Positions 1 through 9,375 of a DNA stretch of 64,000 nt are shown here, in pieces. The stretch is from contig NZ_FIZY01000005.1 of the NCBI RefSeq assembly GCF_900060185.1, positions 1 through 64,000 of the forward strand. Reading direction: 5' to 3'. The position numbers and the translations under genes are program-made. Source of the stretch: Grimontia marina (GTDB lineage: Bacteria > Pseudomonadota > Gammaproteobacteria > Enterobacterales > Vibrionaceae). Within the stretch, counting starts at the first letter, position 1. The number at the start of each line of letters is the position of its first letter. The notes beneath the pieces were generated by a model that saw nothing but the letters and a program-made list of their open reading frames with translations, was not told where the DNA came from and made no database searches.

Positions 1-395
<395 letters not shown>

Positions 396-607
396 GAATT
401 TTTTTGCCCTTCCTCACTTTGAAAAAGTGAACAAAGGCGGCTCGATGAAATACTGTTGTTGTTTTGTCTCCACTTTTAAAAAAGCAGAGGCAAAACGAAT
501 TGACTGTGCCGATATAACCGAAGTTATTTCGTTTGGTCACTCAGTAAACATCGATAAATCTTTTGTCTATCAACTACGAGTGCCCACACAGATTGCATAG
601 GTCAAAT

Positions 608-618
608 TGTTAAAGAAC
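608..618 (-). promoter_or_regulatory. rrn leader boxA antitermination site
   Basis: The minus strand reads GTTCTTTAACA, the classic boxA element bound by NusB-NusE in ribosomal RNA leaders. It is followed, towards the 16S gene, by the conserved CAATTTGACC and CTGTGTGGGCACTCG segments of the gamma-proteobacterial rrn leader, roughly 577-607. The element lies about 210 bases upstream of the mature 16S 5' end, as expected for an rrn operon. Confidence 0.9.
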
Positions 619-729
619 TTGCTCATGCTTGCTGAGCGGAGTGAGATTTAAACTCAACTCTTTTTTCGAGTCAAGCACTTTTGCTTTCCTCGTGTTAGCT
701 GCGAACTTTGCCGTGCCAACGAGGAGCGT

Positions 730-757
730 ATTATAGGGAGAGATTTCTTGTTGGCAA
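730..757 (-). promoter_or_regulatory. rrn P1 promoter
   Basis: On the minus strand a perfect -10 TATAAT (730-735) is preceded, across a 16-base spacer, by TTGCCA as the -35 (752-757). The short spacer and the discriminator ACGCTCCTC fit stringently controlled rRNA P1 promoters. An A/T-rich tract upstream (about 762-800) could act as an UP element. Transcription runs left into the 16S gene. Confidence 0.85.
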
Positions 758-828
758 TACCTTTCTTATGAAAAAGTGGCTTTTTTTCTAAAAAAACGCT
801 CAAGCGCTCAAAAGACAACCAAAGAGAC

Positions 829-857
829 AAAAAAGCAGCCAGTTTTGGCTGCTTTTT
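829..857 (-). terminator. gmhB terminator
   Basis: AAAAAGCAGCC and GGCTGCTTTTT form a strong hairpin around a six-base loop. Each strand ends in a T run, so it could work in both directions. It lies 34 bases beyond the gmhB stop codon. Confidence 0.85.
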
Positions 858-890
858 CTGTGTGATTTAGTCGAATTTTAATTTCGGATA

Positions 891-1442
891 TTACTTTTTC
901 AGGTATTGAGGCACATCAGCAATGCTATCAAGTACCGCTGTTGCCAGTTTTTCACCTTCCTCTGATACTGTCTTTCCAGTGCGAACGAGAATCTTGGTTG
1001 AAATACCTGCCGCTTCTGCAGCACGCATGTCGTCAGCCTTGTCTCCAATCATGACAGAGCTTTCCATGTCGATCTTAAGGAAATCCCGCGCAGAGAAAAA
1101 CATACCTGGTTTAGGTTTACGGCAATCACAGTCTTGCTTGTATTTGTCATTGCCGTGTTCAGGATGGTGCGGACAGTAGTAGATACCGTCAAAGTCCACG
1201 CCTTTATCAGCGAAGTTCCAATCCATCCATTCCGTAAGGTTGAGAAATTCATCTTCCGTATAGTAGCCACGAGCGATACCAGACTGATTAGTCACCAGCA
1301 CAAGGAGATAGCCCATTTCTTTCAATGCTCGGCAAGCATCGAAAACGCCATCTATATATTCAAAGTCATCTGTTGTACTGACATAACCGTGATCAGCGTT
1401 GATCACACCATCTCTGTCGACAAAAACCGCTGGTCTAGCCAA
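891..1442 (-). CDS. gmhB: D-glycero-beta-D-manno-heptose 1,7-bisphosphate 7-phosphatase
   Basis: GmhB is a cytoplasmic HAD-family phosphatase that removes the C7 phosphate from heptose bisphosphate during synthesis of ADP-heptose for the LPS inner core. The 183-residue product has the HAD nucleophile motif with Asp9 and Asp11 ([10 protein letters not shown]). It also has the zinc-binding cysteine/histidine cluster CPHHPEHG...CDC around residues 90-107, the RKPKPGM motif, and GDKADD near 133-138. The start is a TTG codon preceded by GAGGG at a reasonable distance; it gives the expected N-terminus directly before the VFVDRDG motif. E. coli gmhB also lies next to an rRNA operon. Length and motifs are complete. 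Confidence 0.95.
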   Translation of the reverse strand: MARPAVFVDRDGVINADHGYVSTTDDFEYIDGVFDACRALKEMGYLLVLVTNQSGIARGYYTEDEFLNLTEWMDWNFADKGVDFDGIYYCPHHPEHGNDKYKQDCDCRKPKPGMFFSARDFLKIDMESSVMIGDKADDMRAAEAAGISTKILVRTGKTVSEEGEKLATAVLDSIADVPQYLKK

Positions 1443-1555
1443 AACGCTACCCTCTATACACTATTACGCTGCGATTATGACACGCATTGCCAACGCAAGC
1501 ATCCACGATTGTTAGGCCACCTTGACGAGTATGGTAAAGTTCCATCGATAGCCTA

Positions 1556-2275
1556 ATGAGTAAAACCAACATGAAATATTCCCTGACGCCTGTCGGTCAT
1601 ATTGAATCCCCTTATAAAGAGAAATTCGCCGTCCCCCGTCAACCGGGACTTGCGCCAAGTGCTTTGGCATCTGTCATTTTAGAAGGCGAAGCATGCAATG
1701 AAGATACAGTGCGTGGTATTGAACAATTCTCGCACCTTTGGATTCTTTTCTTGTTTGACCAAAACCTAGAGCAAGGTTGGACACCAACAGTCCGTCCACC
1801 CCGCCTTGGTGGCAATGAGCGTATTGGCGTATTTGCCAGCCGCGCAACCTTCAGACCGAACGGTATCGGTATGTCGGTCGTGCCTTTGAAAGGGGTTCGT
1901 AAAGAAGGTGGCAAAATAATCATTGATATTGGGAGTTGCGATCTTGTTGATGGTACGCCAGTCATCGACATCAAGCCTTATATCCCTTATTCGGATTCCA
2001 TAGAAGAAGCTGCGGGTGGATATGCTGCAGAAGCGCCTCAAACACTCGATATCCAGTTTGGCGCTCAACCTTTAGCATTTTTAGCCAAAGATAAAGACGG
2101 CCAAAATAAGCAGCAGGTGATTGGTGAAGTACTCGCACAGGATCCACGCCCAGCCTATAAAAAAGGAAAAGCCGATACCAAGGAGTATGCGGTCCACCTC
2201 TTTGACCTAAATGTGAAGTTTACCGTCGCTGAACCTGTAATCACCGTGACAGCAATAGAAGCCTTTGGCGAATAG
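1556..2275 (+). CDS. trmO: tRNA (adenine(37)-N6)-methyltransferase TrmO
   Basis: TrmO (formerly TsaA/YaeB) uses S-adenosylmethionine to methylate the t6A at position 37 of threonine tRNAs, forming m6t6A and helping decoding. The 239-residue protein shows the family's N-terminal PVGHIESPY. It also has FASRATFRPNGIG (about 93-105) and DLVDGTPVIDIKPYIPY (about 129-146), which line the cofactor pocket. It lies just upstream of proS, as in E. coli and vibrios. The start is an ATG; an internal ATG at codon 6 is a possible alternative. The gene diverges from gmhB, with about 110 bases shared between them for promoters. Confidence 0.93.
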   Translation: MSKTNMKYSLTPVGHIESPYKEKFAVPRQPGLAPSALASVILEGEACNEDTVRGIEQFSHLWILFLFDQNLEQGWTPTVRPPRLGGNERIGVFASRATFRPNGIGMSVVPLKGVRKEGGKIIIDIGSCDLVDGTPVIDIKPYIPYSDSIEEAAGGYAAEAPQTLDIQFGAQPLAFLAKDKDGQNKQQVIGEVLAQDPRPAYKKGKADTKEYAVHLFDLNVKFTVAEPVITVTAIEAFGE

Positions 2276-2341
2276 GGTTCTCGCTGTTAATATGACGCCC
2301 TTATACCCTCCATACTGTAATTAGATAAACGGATAGCTTAG

Positions 2342-4057
2342 ATGCGTACCAGTAAATACCTTCTTTCTACTTTGAAGGAAACGCCAAACGACGCAGAAGT
2401 GATCAGCCACCAGCTGATGCTGCGCGCCGGTATGATCCGCAAACTGGCTTCAGGTCTATACACCTGGCTACCAACCGGTTTGCGCGTACTGCAAAAGGTT
2501 GAAAACATCGTTCGTCAGGAAATCAACAACGCAGGTGCGATTGAAACTCTGATGCCCGTAGTTCAGCCGTTTGAGCTATGGGAAGAGACAGGCCGTTCTG
2601 AAAAGATGGGTCCTGAACTACTTCGCTTCACTGACCGCCACGAGCGTCCGTTTGTTCTGAGCCCGACGGCAGAAGAAGTGATCACTTCTCTTGTTCGTAA
2701 TGAAGTGAACTCATACAAGCAACTGCCTTTGAATCTGTATCAGATCCAGACCAAGTTCCGTGATGAAGTGCGTCCACGCTTCGGTGTGATGCGTGCGCGT
2801 GAATTCTCGATGATGGACGCATACAGCTTCGACATCGACAAAGAAGGCTTGCAGAAGTCATACGAAGCAATGCACGTTGCTTACTGTGCGGCATTTGATC
2901 GTATGGGTCTGGATTACCGTCCAGTGCTGGCTGACACAGGCGCGATTGGTGGTTCTGCATCACACGAATTCCACGTTCTGGCAAACAGCGGTGAAGATAC
3001 TATCGCATTCTCAACAGAGTCAGATTATGCCGCGAACGTTGAAATGGCAGAAGCCGTTGCACCTTCCGGTGAGCGCGTTGCACCAACTCAGGAAATGACG
3101 CTGGTAGATACACCAGATGCGAAAACCATCGCACAACTGGTTGAGCAGTTTGACCTACCAATCGAGAAAACCGTTAAGACACTGTTTGTGAAAGCGTCTG
3201 ACGCTATTGAAGCTGATCTGGTTGCGCTGTTGGTTCGTGGCGACCACGAATTAAACGAAATCAAAGCCGAGAAGCTTCCACAGGTTGATATGCCGCTGCA
3301 ATTCGCGACAGAAGAAGAAATTCGTGCGATTGTGAATGCGGGTCCTGGCTCACTGGGTCCAGTTAACCTGACCGTTCCTTTCATTGTTGACCGCAGTGTT
3401 GCAGCAATGAGTGATTTCGGCGCGGGCGCAAATATCGATGACAAACACTACTTCGGCATTAACTGGGGTCGTGACGTTGAGCTAGGTGAAGTGGCTGATA
3501 TCCGTAACGTGGTTGAAGGTGACCCAAGCCCATGTGGTCAAGGTACTATCCTTCTGAAACGTGGCATCGAAGTGGGTCACATTTTCCAGTTAGGTACTAA
3601 CTACTCTGAGAAGATGAACTGTGGCGTGCTGGGTGCTGACGGTAAGAATACCATTCTTGAAATGGGTTGTTACGGCATCGGCGTTTCACGTGTTCTCGCC
3701 GCTGCAATTGAGCAGAACCACGACAACAACGGCATCATCTGGCCTGACGCGATTGCACCGTTTACCGTTGCTATTGTCCCAATGAACATGCATAAATCTG
3801 AGCGCGTTAAAGAAGCAGCAGAAAAGCTGTACGCGGACCTTACTGCATCGGGCGTTGAAGTTCTGTTCGATGACCGTAAAGAACGTCCTGGTGTCATGTT
3901 CTCAGATATGGAACTGATGGGTTTACCACACACTATCATCATCGGTGAGCGCAGCATGGACAACGGCGTGTTTGAATACAAGCACCGTCGTGACGGCGAA
4001 AAAGTGCCGGTTGAGATGGAAAACATGGTTGAGTTTGTGAAAACGAAACTGGCCTAA
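2342..4057 (+). CDS. proS: Prolyl-tRNA synthetase
   Basis: ProS charges tRNA-Pro with proline in the cytoplasm. The 571-residue protein is of the bacterial class II type: the N-terminal catalytic core has motif 2 ([18 protein letters not shown], about 138-155). The YbaK-like insertion domain that clears misacylated Ala-tRNA-Pro follows (about 225-390), then motif 3 ([10 protein letters not shown], about 441-450) and the anticodon-binding domain. All parts are present and the length matches the E. coli enzyme (572). It is followed by a hairpin terminator and lies 66 bases after trmO, so the two may be cotranscribed. Confidence 0.97.
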   Translation: MRTSKYLLSTLKETPNDAEVISHQLMLRAGMIRKLASGLYTWLPTGLRVLQKVENIVRQEINNAGAIETLMPVVQPFELWEETGRSEKMGPELLRFTDRHERPFVLSPTAEEVITSLVRNEVNSYKQLPLNLYQIQTKFRDEVRPRFGVMRAREFSMMDAYSFDIDKEGLQKSYEAMHVAYCAAFDRMGLDYRPVLADTGAIGGSASHEFHVLANSGEDTIAFSTESDYAANVEMAEAVAPSGERVAPTQEMTLVDTPDAKTIAQLVEQFDLPIEKTVKTLFVKASDAIEADLVALLVRGDHELNEIKAEKLPQVDMPLQFATEEEIRAIVNAGPGSLGPVNLTVPFIVDRSVAAMSDFGAGANIDDKHYFGINWGRDVELGEVADIRNVVEGDPSPCGQGTILLKRGIEVGHIFQLGTNYSEKMNCGVLGADGKNTILEMGCYGIGVSRVLAAAIEQNHDNNGIIWPDAIAPFTVAIVPMNMHKSERVKEAAEKLYADLTASGVEVLFDDRKERPGVMFSDMELMGLPHTIIIGERSMDNGVFEYKHRRDGEKVPVEMENMVEFVKTKLA

Positions 4058-4075
4058 TTCCACTGACTGAATCGA

Positions 4076-4103
4076 AAAACGCTTCCATTTGGAGGCGTTT
4101 TTT
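4076..4103. terminator. Terminator between convergent proS and the response-regulator cyclase gene
   Basis: AAAAACGCTTCC and GGAGGCGTTTTTT pair around a short loop. T runs on both strands let it serve both converging genes. It overlaps the last bases of the minus-strand gene. Confidence 0.85.
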
Positions 4104-5034
4104 ATACGCAATCATTAAAGAATGTAACGAGGTTCCGTCCTCGTTCTTTTGACCTGTATAGCGCCTTGTCCGCATGGCTGAAGTAAACTTCAACTCGCTC
4201 GACTTTATCGTCCGGTGTCACAAAAGCGGCACCAAAGCTCATGGTGACCGGAATCACCTTGCCTTCGAATTCAAAGCGGCACTTTTCGATTTCCTGCCTA
4301 ATGCGTTCCAGTACCTTATTAGCACGAACTATGTCTTTCACACTGAACAGCAAAAAAAACTCCTCACCACCAATACGCCCAACCCTGTCATACAGCCTGA
4401 GTTGTTGGCTTAACAACGCTCCTAATTGACGCAGAATCGCATCTCCTGCCGGATGACCATATTTATCATTAATACGTTTAAACCAATCGATATCACATAC
4501 AGCAAAACACAGTCGGCTTTCCGTTCTCATTGCACGGGAGAGATCCTCATGAACTCTTTCGAACAAAGCGCGGCGGTTCAATAGCCCTGTCAGTTCATCA
4601 AAGCTTGCAAGGCGATCCAGTCTGGTCATGGCTTCTACCAGTCTTGCCTGAAGCTTTAGTGTTCTACACCCTACCTCTACCCTTGCTTTTAATACCTGAG
4701 TATTAAATGGCTTAGTAACAAAGTCATTCGCCCCTTGGTTAAGACCTTCTGCAATGTGCTCTGCGCTGTCCCGTGCAGTACATATAATAATGTATGGGGG
4801 ATTTTTCATATCGTTCTTGCGAACTTTCTGACAAAGCTCGATACCGTTATAACCTGGCATTTCCCAATCGAGGAGCAGTAATGAAGGTGGATCAAATTGC
4901 ATGATATACTCCAGTGCCTCCAAACCATCATGGGCGACCACCACTTCGATTCCCCATTTTTTTAGCAATACTTCCACCAATTTGGCAGAAGCTTTATCGT
5001 CATCAGCGATCAAAGCGCGTACTGAAAATGCCAT
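4102..5034 (-). CDS. Response regulator with diguanylate cyclase output (REC-GGDEF)
   Basis: This 310-residue protein should make cyclic di-GMP when its receiver domain is phosphorylated. The N-terminal REC domain has the acidic pocket Asp11-Asp13, the phosphoacceptor Asp56 (LLLLDWEMPG) and Lys107 (VTKPFN). The C-terminal GGDEF domain carries an intact active site GGEEF (221-225) and an RLYD inhibitory site (212-215) nine residues before it. I start it at the ATG giving MAFSVRALIADDD, preceded by AAAGAG; an upstream in-frame extension of 24 codons is unlikely. No histidine kinase gene is adjacent, so it is an orphan regulator. It resembles PleD/WspR-like cyclases, but I cannot give a symbol. 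Confidence 0.9.
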   Translation of the reverse strand: MAFSVRALIADDDKASAKLVEVLLKKWGIEVVVAHDGLEALEYIMQFDPPSLLLLDWEMPGYNGIELCQKVRKNDMKNPPYIIICTARDSAEHIAEGLNQGANDFVTKPFNTQVLKARVEVGCRTLKLQARLVEAMTRLDRLASFDELTGLLNRRALFERVHEDLSRAMRTESRLCFAVCDIDWFKRINDKYGHPAGDAILRQLGALLSQQLRLYDRVGRIGGEEFFLLFSVKDIVRANKVLERIRQEIEKCRFEFEGKVIPVTMSFGAAFVTPDDKVERVEVYFSHADKALYRSKERGRNLVTFFNDCV

Positions 5035-5235
5035 TTCATACTCTTTATGAGTGCTATTGAATAGAAATATACCATCCGACGTTCTCCTACTAAGAGGCAA
5101 TAACAAAATCGTCAGTTTCTTTTAGCTGTAGATCACAGTCAGCCAGCAACTTTGAGCAGTTCAAAAGCATCAGCCTCTCAGAAGAATCTCTTCTGGTTCA
5201 TACTTAAGATAAGCAAAATCAGATAGGTATAGACT

Positions 5236-6387
5236 ATGTCGTCTTCCGCGCGTTCAAACTTTCACCGAAAGAATATCGCCCTGTTGTTAACAGGTGGTGG
5301 TGCGCGTGCGGCCTATCAAATTGGCGTGTTGAAAGCGATTGCGGAATGGTACCCCCGCGTGCACCACAGTCCGTTTACTATCTACTGTGGAACTTCAGCA
5401 GGTGCACTGAATGCCACCTCCCTTGCTTGCCATACGTCATGTTTCCGACTTGGCGTCAAAAAACTGTCTTGGCTTTGGACAAACCTGACAACCAAAGATG
5501 TGTTTAGCAGTTCTTTGTCAGGCATGTTCCATCATATCGGTCGTCAGGGTTTTGCCCGTATGCAAGCCCAGTATCACTGCGCACCGCCCTTTGGCCTTCT
5601 CGACAACAGGCCACTGCGTGCTTTACTGAATAACGTACTGAATTTCAGTAAGATAGAACATCAAATCCTCGCAGGGAATTTGCGAGGGCTGGCAATTACA
5701 GCATCGAATTATCAAACCAGTAAGTCCGTCACTTTCTATCAGGGGCAATCTTGTATTGAGCCTTGGACACGATCCCGTGCGATAGGGGTTCCTTGTCAGA
5801 TCACGACAGAACATCTGCTGGCTTCTTCTGCCATTCCAATCGTTTTTCCTGCTTCGCAGATCGGGCATAGCTATTATGGAGATGGTTCTGTTCACCAAAT
5901 TGCCCCACTTCGCCCAGCTTTGAAAATGGGGGCAGATCAGGTGTTAATTATCGACTTGAACCCTAAACAGCCATCTAAAAATCATGGGCTTGTGCATGCT
6001 CCTGGGTTGGCAACTCTTGGTGGTCATTTGATGGATGCGATCTTTGCAGACACACTTTCTGCGGACCTTGAGCATTTGGATAGGATGAACACGCTGGTTG
6101 GTAACATGGCAAAGGCAAAAGCGGAAAAATTGGCGCTACGGCAAGTCGATGCCTTTCACCTTTACCCTTCTAAACCCTTTGAGTCATTGGTTGAGCGCTA
6201 CTACTGTCATATGCCCATCGCAGTAAGAGGTCTGATGAGAATTCTGGGCATTAGCCCTATTGAAGATGCAGCGATAACCAGCTATCTGCTATTTGAGCCG
6301 AAATATATCAACCACTTAATTGACATGGGATATCAAGACGCTCAGAATCGTCGATCCGATTTAGCAGCCTTTCTCTCTGACGAGTAA
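5236..6387 (+). CDS. Patatin-like phospholipase family protein
   Basis: A 383-residue serine lipase-type hydrolase of the patatin family. The glycine-rich oxyanion-hole loop TGGGARAAYQ is at about 19-28, the nucleophile elbow GTSAG has Ser54, and the DG of the catalytic dyad (YYGDGSVHQ) has Asp216. Patatin-type enzymes use a Ser-Asp dyad to cleave acyl chains from phospholipids or related esters. I see no signal peptide, so it is probably cytoplasmic or peripherally membrane-bound. The physiological substrate cannot be read from the sequence. It stands between two diguanylate cyclase genes but has its own flanks, and I see no operon link. Confidence 0.88.
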   Translation: MSSSARSNFHRKNIALLLTGGGARAAYQIGVLKAIAEWYPRVHHSPFTIYCGTSAGALNATSLACHTSCFRLGVKKLSWLWTNLTTKDVFSSSLSGMFHHIGRQGFARMQAQYHCAPPFGLLDNRPLRALLNNVLNFSKIEHQILAGNLRGLAITASNYQTSKSVTFYQGQSCIEPWTRSRAIGVPCQITTEHLLASSAIPIVFPASQIGHSYYGDGSVHQIAPLRPALKMGADQVLIIDLNPKQPSKNHGLVHAPGLATLGGHLMDAIFADTLSADLEHLDRMNTLVGNMAKAKAEKLALRQVDAFHLYPSKPFESLVERYYCHMPIAVRGLMRILGISPIEDAAITSYLLFEPKYINHLIDMGYQDAQNRRSDLAAFLSDE

Positions 6388-6496
6388 CCCCTGCGCACCG
6401 GATGAAGCACGTAAGCTTCAGTAGAACTGGAACGCTTTTTGCTTTTGTTGATTAAAGCATAAACAGTGATAGTTTTTGGCTTCTGAGGCAATTTCG

Positions 6497-7351
6497 ATGA
6501 GTACGCAACTGGAACAAGTAAAAAAAGCGGCGATTCAATCTCGTCGTGTTCCTCTGGGTGCGGATCAGCGTCTTATGGTGCTGCAGAAACTTCAAGGAAG
6601 ATTGGATATCGATCCTCTGTTTGAAGTTTTTACCAGAGAGTTAGAAAAGCAAATCGACATCACCCGACTGATCTGGGAGCACGAAGAGATCTCCCATATC
6701 GTCCGCCGTGGTGGTGCTTCAGAGTATCGACAAACCTTCTCACTCAAGTTCGCTAACACCTCACTCGGCATGCTGCAATACAGCACACCATATAAACTTG
6801 ATGATGACGAAATTGCCCTCATCCATACCTATCACAAGCTGCTTGCAGGCCCTTTAAGCAATGCAATCGAATACAACCGCGTTCGCAACCTAGCGCTGCT
6901 TGATAGCCTGACCGGTTTAAATAACCGAACCAGCTTTGAGCAAGACCTCCGCCAGTCTATAGCAATGACTGAGCGTAATGACCACGGTTTGATCCTGATG
7001 ATTTTCGACATGGATAACTTCAAGCAAGTGAATGACACTTATGGCCACCTCGATGGTGATAAAGTACTGCGCCGCTTCTCACTGCTACTTAAAGAAGCCA
7101 TCCGCGCCTCTGACCGTTGCTACCGTCTAGGCGGTGATGAATTTGCGGTCATTCTGACCCCGGCAACCCGCGAATCAGCGCAATTGGTGAATGATCGACT
7201 CAAATCTCTCATCGCAAAAGATCCTCTGCTGACGGCACACAATATCTCTAGCTCTGTTGGTTGCTCTGCATATCGTCAAGGTGACAGTAACGTATCGATG
7301 TTTGAGCGGGCTGACCGCGGCATGTACCGCAATAAGCATAAACGTCGCTAA
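6497..7351 (+). CDS. GGDEF-domain diguanylate cyclase
   Basis: A 284-residue protein with an N-terminal region of about 120 residues that I do not recognise, followed by a GGDEF domain. The active site GGDEF (212-216) and the RASD product-inhibition site (203-206) are both intact, so an active, feedback-inhibited cyclic di-GMP synthase is expected. The N-terminal part has no membrane segment and no Cys/His cluster, but its mixed helix/strand look suggests a soluble sensor. I chose the ATG that follows a GAGG motif rather than an in-frame TTG seven codons upstream. The gene ends at a clear terminator. Confidence 0.9.
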   Translation: MSTQLEQVKKAAIQSRRVPLGADQRLMVLQKLQGRLDIDPLFEVFTRELEKQIDITRLIWEHEEISHIVRRGGASEYRQTFSLKFANTSLGMLQYSTPYKLDDDEIALIHTYHKLLAGPLSNAIEYNRVRNLALLDSLTGLNNRTSFEQDLRQSIAMTERNDHGLILMIFDMDNFKQVNDTYGHLDGDKVLRRFSLLLKEAIRASDRCYRLGGDEFAVILTPATRESAQLVNDRLKSLIAKDPLLTAHNISSSVGCSAYRQGDSNVSMFERADRGMYRNKHKRR

Positions 7352-7416
7352 CCCTTTCAGACCGAACAATCTAAAGATGCAAAATTCAGGTTGTTTAGTT
7401 ATAGACAACCGCTTTC

Positions 7417-7440
7417 AAGGCTCCTTTCTGGAGCCTTTTT
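7417..7440 (+). terminator. Terminator after the GGDEF gene
   Basis: AAGGCTCC and GGAGCCTT pair around a four-base loop and are followed by a T run. It ends 37 bases before the next start codon. Confidence 0.85.
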
Positions 7441-7477
7441 GCGTTATATTGGCTCCAGTTTTATTCAAGGAGTAGCT

Positions 7478-7684
7478 ATGAAAGTCTACGATTGTTGCGA
7501 CCTAATCCGTCAACGTTATTCAGAAATTGGCAGTGGAGAACAAGGCTATATTCCTAAAGCGATTGCTTGTGCTGTACGTGCATTGAACGCAATCGCTTCT
7601 GACGAGCAAGCGTCAGAAGCTCTTCGCGAACAGGCAGCATTCGCAGCAGCTAACCTTCTGATCAGTGACCATGAGGATGCATGA
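7478..7684 (+). CDS. yaeP: YaeP family (UPF0253) small protein
   Basis: A 68-residue protein with the features of the enterobacterial and Vibrio YaeP family: an N-terminal [20 protein letters not shown] and a C-terminal [14 protein letters not shown]. Its function is not known to me. The ATG is preceded by a strong AAGGAG site. The stop overlaps the start of the next small gene in an ATGATG arrangement, so the two are probably translationally coupled. Confidence 0.88.
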   Translation: MKVYDCCDLIRQRYSEIGSGEQGYIPKAIACAVRALNAIASDEQASEALREQAAFAAANLLISDHEDA

Positions 7685-7872
7685 TGGATCTGAAGAACTT
7701 TGAAACCATGGACACCATTATGTTGATGAGTATCGTGAACATGAAGTTACGTGATGATTTCTCTTCCTTGGAAGAATTAGCGAAGTATTTTGATGTTGAT
7801 GCCGAAGCACTGAAAACAAAACTCGCCTCTGCAGGTTTTGAATACATGGCCGATCAAAACCAATTCCGTTAA
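7681..7872 (+). CDS. DUF4250 domain-containing small protein
   Basis: A 63-residue protein resembling the DUF4250 family, with [20 protein letters not shown] near the start and [11 protein letters not shown] at the end. The middle reads like a small helix-turn-helix ([19 protein letters not shown]), which would fit DNA binding, but no function is established. It overlaps the end of yaeP; the start may be either of two adjacent ATG codons. The operon's own terminator seems to have been interrupted by the downstream IS element. Confidence 0.82.
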   Translation: MMDLKNFETMDTIMLMSIVNMKLRDDFSSLEELAKYFDVDAEALKTKLASAGFEYMADQNQFR

Positions 7873-7911
7873 TGGTAGAATAATAACAATGAAAAACGGA
7901 AGCCTTGGGCT

Positions 7912-7930
7912 TAATGCCGATCGTTTTAAG
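7912..7930 (+). repeat. Left inverted repeat of the IS4-type element
   Basis: TAATGCCGATCGTTTTAAG matches imperfectly, as reverse complement, the right end near 9319-9336. It begins directly after AAGCCTTGGGCT, which looks like the apex of a host terminator hairpin. Confidence 0.65.
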
Positions 7931-7958
7931 TAATTGAACGATCCTACGCTGGCTTCAT

Positions 7959-7991
7959 AATCGGCCTCAACATTGTTGAGGCCGATTTTTT
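7959..7991 (+). terminator. Hairpin with T run just before the transposase start
   Basis: A perfect 12-bp stem (AATCGGCCTCAA with TTGAGGCCGATT, loop CATTG) is followed by a T run that touches the transposase ATG. As a terminator it would block transcription entering the element. The only plausible ribosome-binding motif (GAGG) lies within the stem and would be hidden in read-through RNA. Such shielding is known for other IS elements; here it is inferred. Confidence 0.75.
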
Positions 7992-9323
7992 ATGTCTGAG
8001 CTTTTGAAAGAGTTACACATCACCGCTGAGTTTTGCCAAGACCATCCTATCAACGCATTCTCTAAACACATTCCTCTTGATTGGGTTGAAGAAGCCTTCA
8101 AGCAAACTGGACGCGCTTCTTTGCGTAAACGTCGCTTTCACGCTGAGCAGGCAGTGTGGCTGGTTTTAGGGATTGGATTACTGCCCAACCGTTCGATTCA
8201 GAATGTTTGTGACCAACTTGAGTTGGCTTTTCCTGATACCAAAGGGGAACTTCCTCCTCTCGCCACAAGCAGCATCATTAAGGGCAAGGAAAAGCTCGGT
8301 GCCACGCCGATGCGTTATCTCTTCAAGCTCACAGCAGCGCAATGGGATAAGCAATGTGAATTCGACAAGGTATGTGACTTGAAGGTGCTCAGTGTTGATG
8401 GCACTTACTTCAAGACTCATGATACCGACAGTAACCAGCAATTTGGCCACGCACAAAAATCAGCCTCGTTCCCCTCGGTGCTCGCTTTCACCCTGATGTC
8501 GACAAAAACTCACATGATATCTGATGCAGCATTTGACCCCGTCAGTCAGAGTGAAATCTCTTAAGCACAGCAATTGGCTGGCTCCGCTCCCGAGAATTCT
8601 CTGACCTTGTTTGATAGAGGCTTTATGTCGGCGGAGCTGTTTACCAACTGGCAGGGTAGCAGTCAAAACACGCATTGGCTGACGCCAATCAAAGCAAAGC
8701 TCAGGTATAAAATTATCGAATCTTACGGTGAGTATGATTATCTCGTGAAACTGCCCGTCTCTCCTCAAGCCCAACAACAAGCGCCGTACTTGGGAAAGTC
8801 GTGGACAGCAAGGCTGGTGTTAATTCCCTCGCCAAAAGGTGAGATAAAAGGCTTTATCACGTCATGTCTATGCCCGAGAAGATATGCACTAAAAGAACTG
8901 GTAGAGGTGTACTGGCAACGCTGGGAAATAGGGCAGGGCTACGGAGAACTGAAGCAATATCAGCTGGCAAACAAGCCCATCTTACGAAGCTTAAAAAGCG
9001 AGAGTATCTATCAGGAGTTGTGGGGGATCCTGACGTCTTACAATATCGTCCGTTTAGAGATGGCGGCGATGGCGAAAGAGCACAACGTTGAGCCGTTTAG
9101 GATAAGCTTCCTCAATGCGCTTTATCTCATCCAAGATGAGTTTATCTGGGCGAGTGGCAGAAGCCCTGGTGCAGTCCCTAAGGCACCAGAAATGCTTAGA
9201 GAAAATGGCAAACGGCTGATATTACCTAACAAGAAAAAGAGGAAAGCTTACCCTCGGGCAGTGTTGAAAAGACCCGCAAAATATCCGACCAGAACCAGAG
9301 AGAAAAAAGCCACTCGCTCTTAA
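7992..9323 (+). pseudogene. IS4 family transposase, interrupted by an in-frame stop
   Basis: The frame would encode about 443 residues of a DDE transposase of the IS4 family. A single TAA at 8562-8564 splits it without a frameshift. Aligned from memory with E. coli IS4, the stop replaces a leucine (SE-x-x-Leu-A-x-QL), so TTA to TAA is a simple explanation. The first two catalytic aspartates are visible (VLSVDGTYF and LTLFDRGFMS). In the Y-(2)-R-(3)-E-(6)-K signature, YWQRWEIGQGYGELK has Gly (codon 8931-8933) where the catalytic Glu should be. Either lesion should abolish transposition. The C-terminal RPAKYPTRTREKK is otherwise normal, and the last codons overlap the nupC terminator. Confidence 0.88.
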
Positions 9324-9332
9324 GCGAGTGGC
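9304..9332 (-). terminator. nupC terminator, overlapping the right end of the IS element
   Basis: On the minus strand GCCACTCGCT and AGCGAGTGGC form a perfect 10-bp stem with a TAAG loop, followed by six T. It serves the nupC gene ending 44 bases away. It coincides with the end of the transposase frame and the presumed right inverted repeat. Confidence 0.85.
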
Positions 9333-9375
9333 CTTACTCACAAGGAGGCGGTTTTCGAATCTCTTTACTTGCTGA

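Larger units (their letters stand above)
396..890. other. rrn leader, promoter and gmhB 3' flank; no protein gene
   Basis: This stretch holds the rRNA leader, boxA and P1, then an A/T-rich upstream region and the gmhB terminator. I see no credible coding frame on either strand. Both gmhB and the rRNA operon are transcribed leftwards, so the terminator separates gmhB transcription from the rrn promoter. Confidence 0.8.
7912..9336 (+). mobile_element. IS4-type insertion sequence, degenerate
   Basis: The element spans about 1425 bp, close to the 1426 bp of E. coli IS4. The left end TAATGCCGATCGTTTTAAG and the right end CTTAAGCGAGTGGCCTTA are imperfect inverted repeats and resemble IS4 ends as I remember them. 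It carries one transposase gene broken by a stop codon. I find no target-site duplication: AGCCTTGGGCT on the left and CTCACAAGGAG on the right do not match. The right boundary is therefore less certain than the left, and the copy is probably old or rearranged. Confidence 0.8.
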
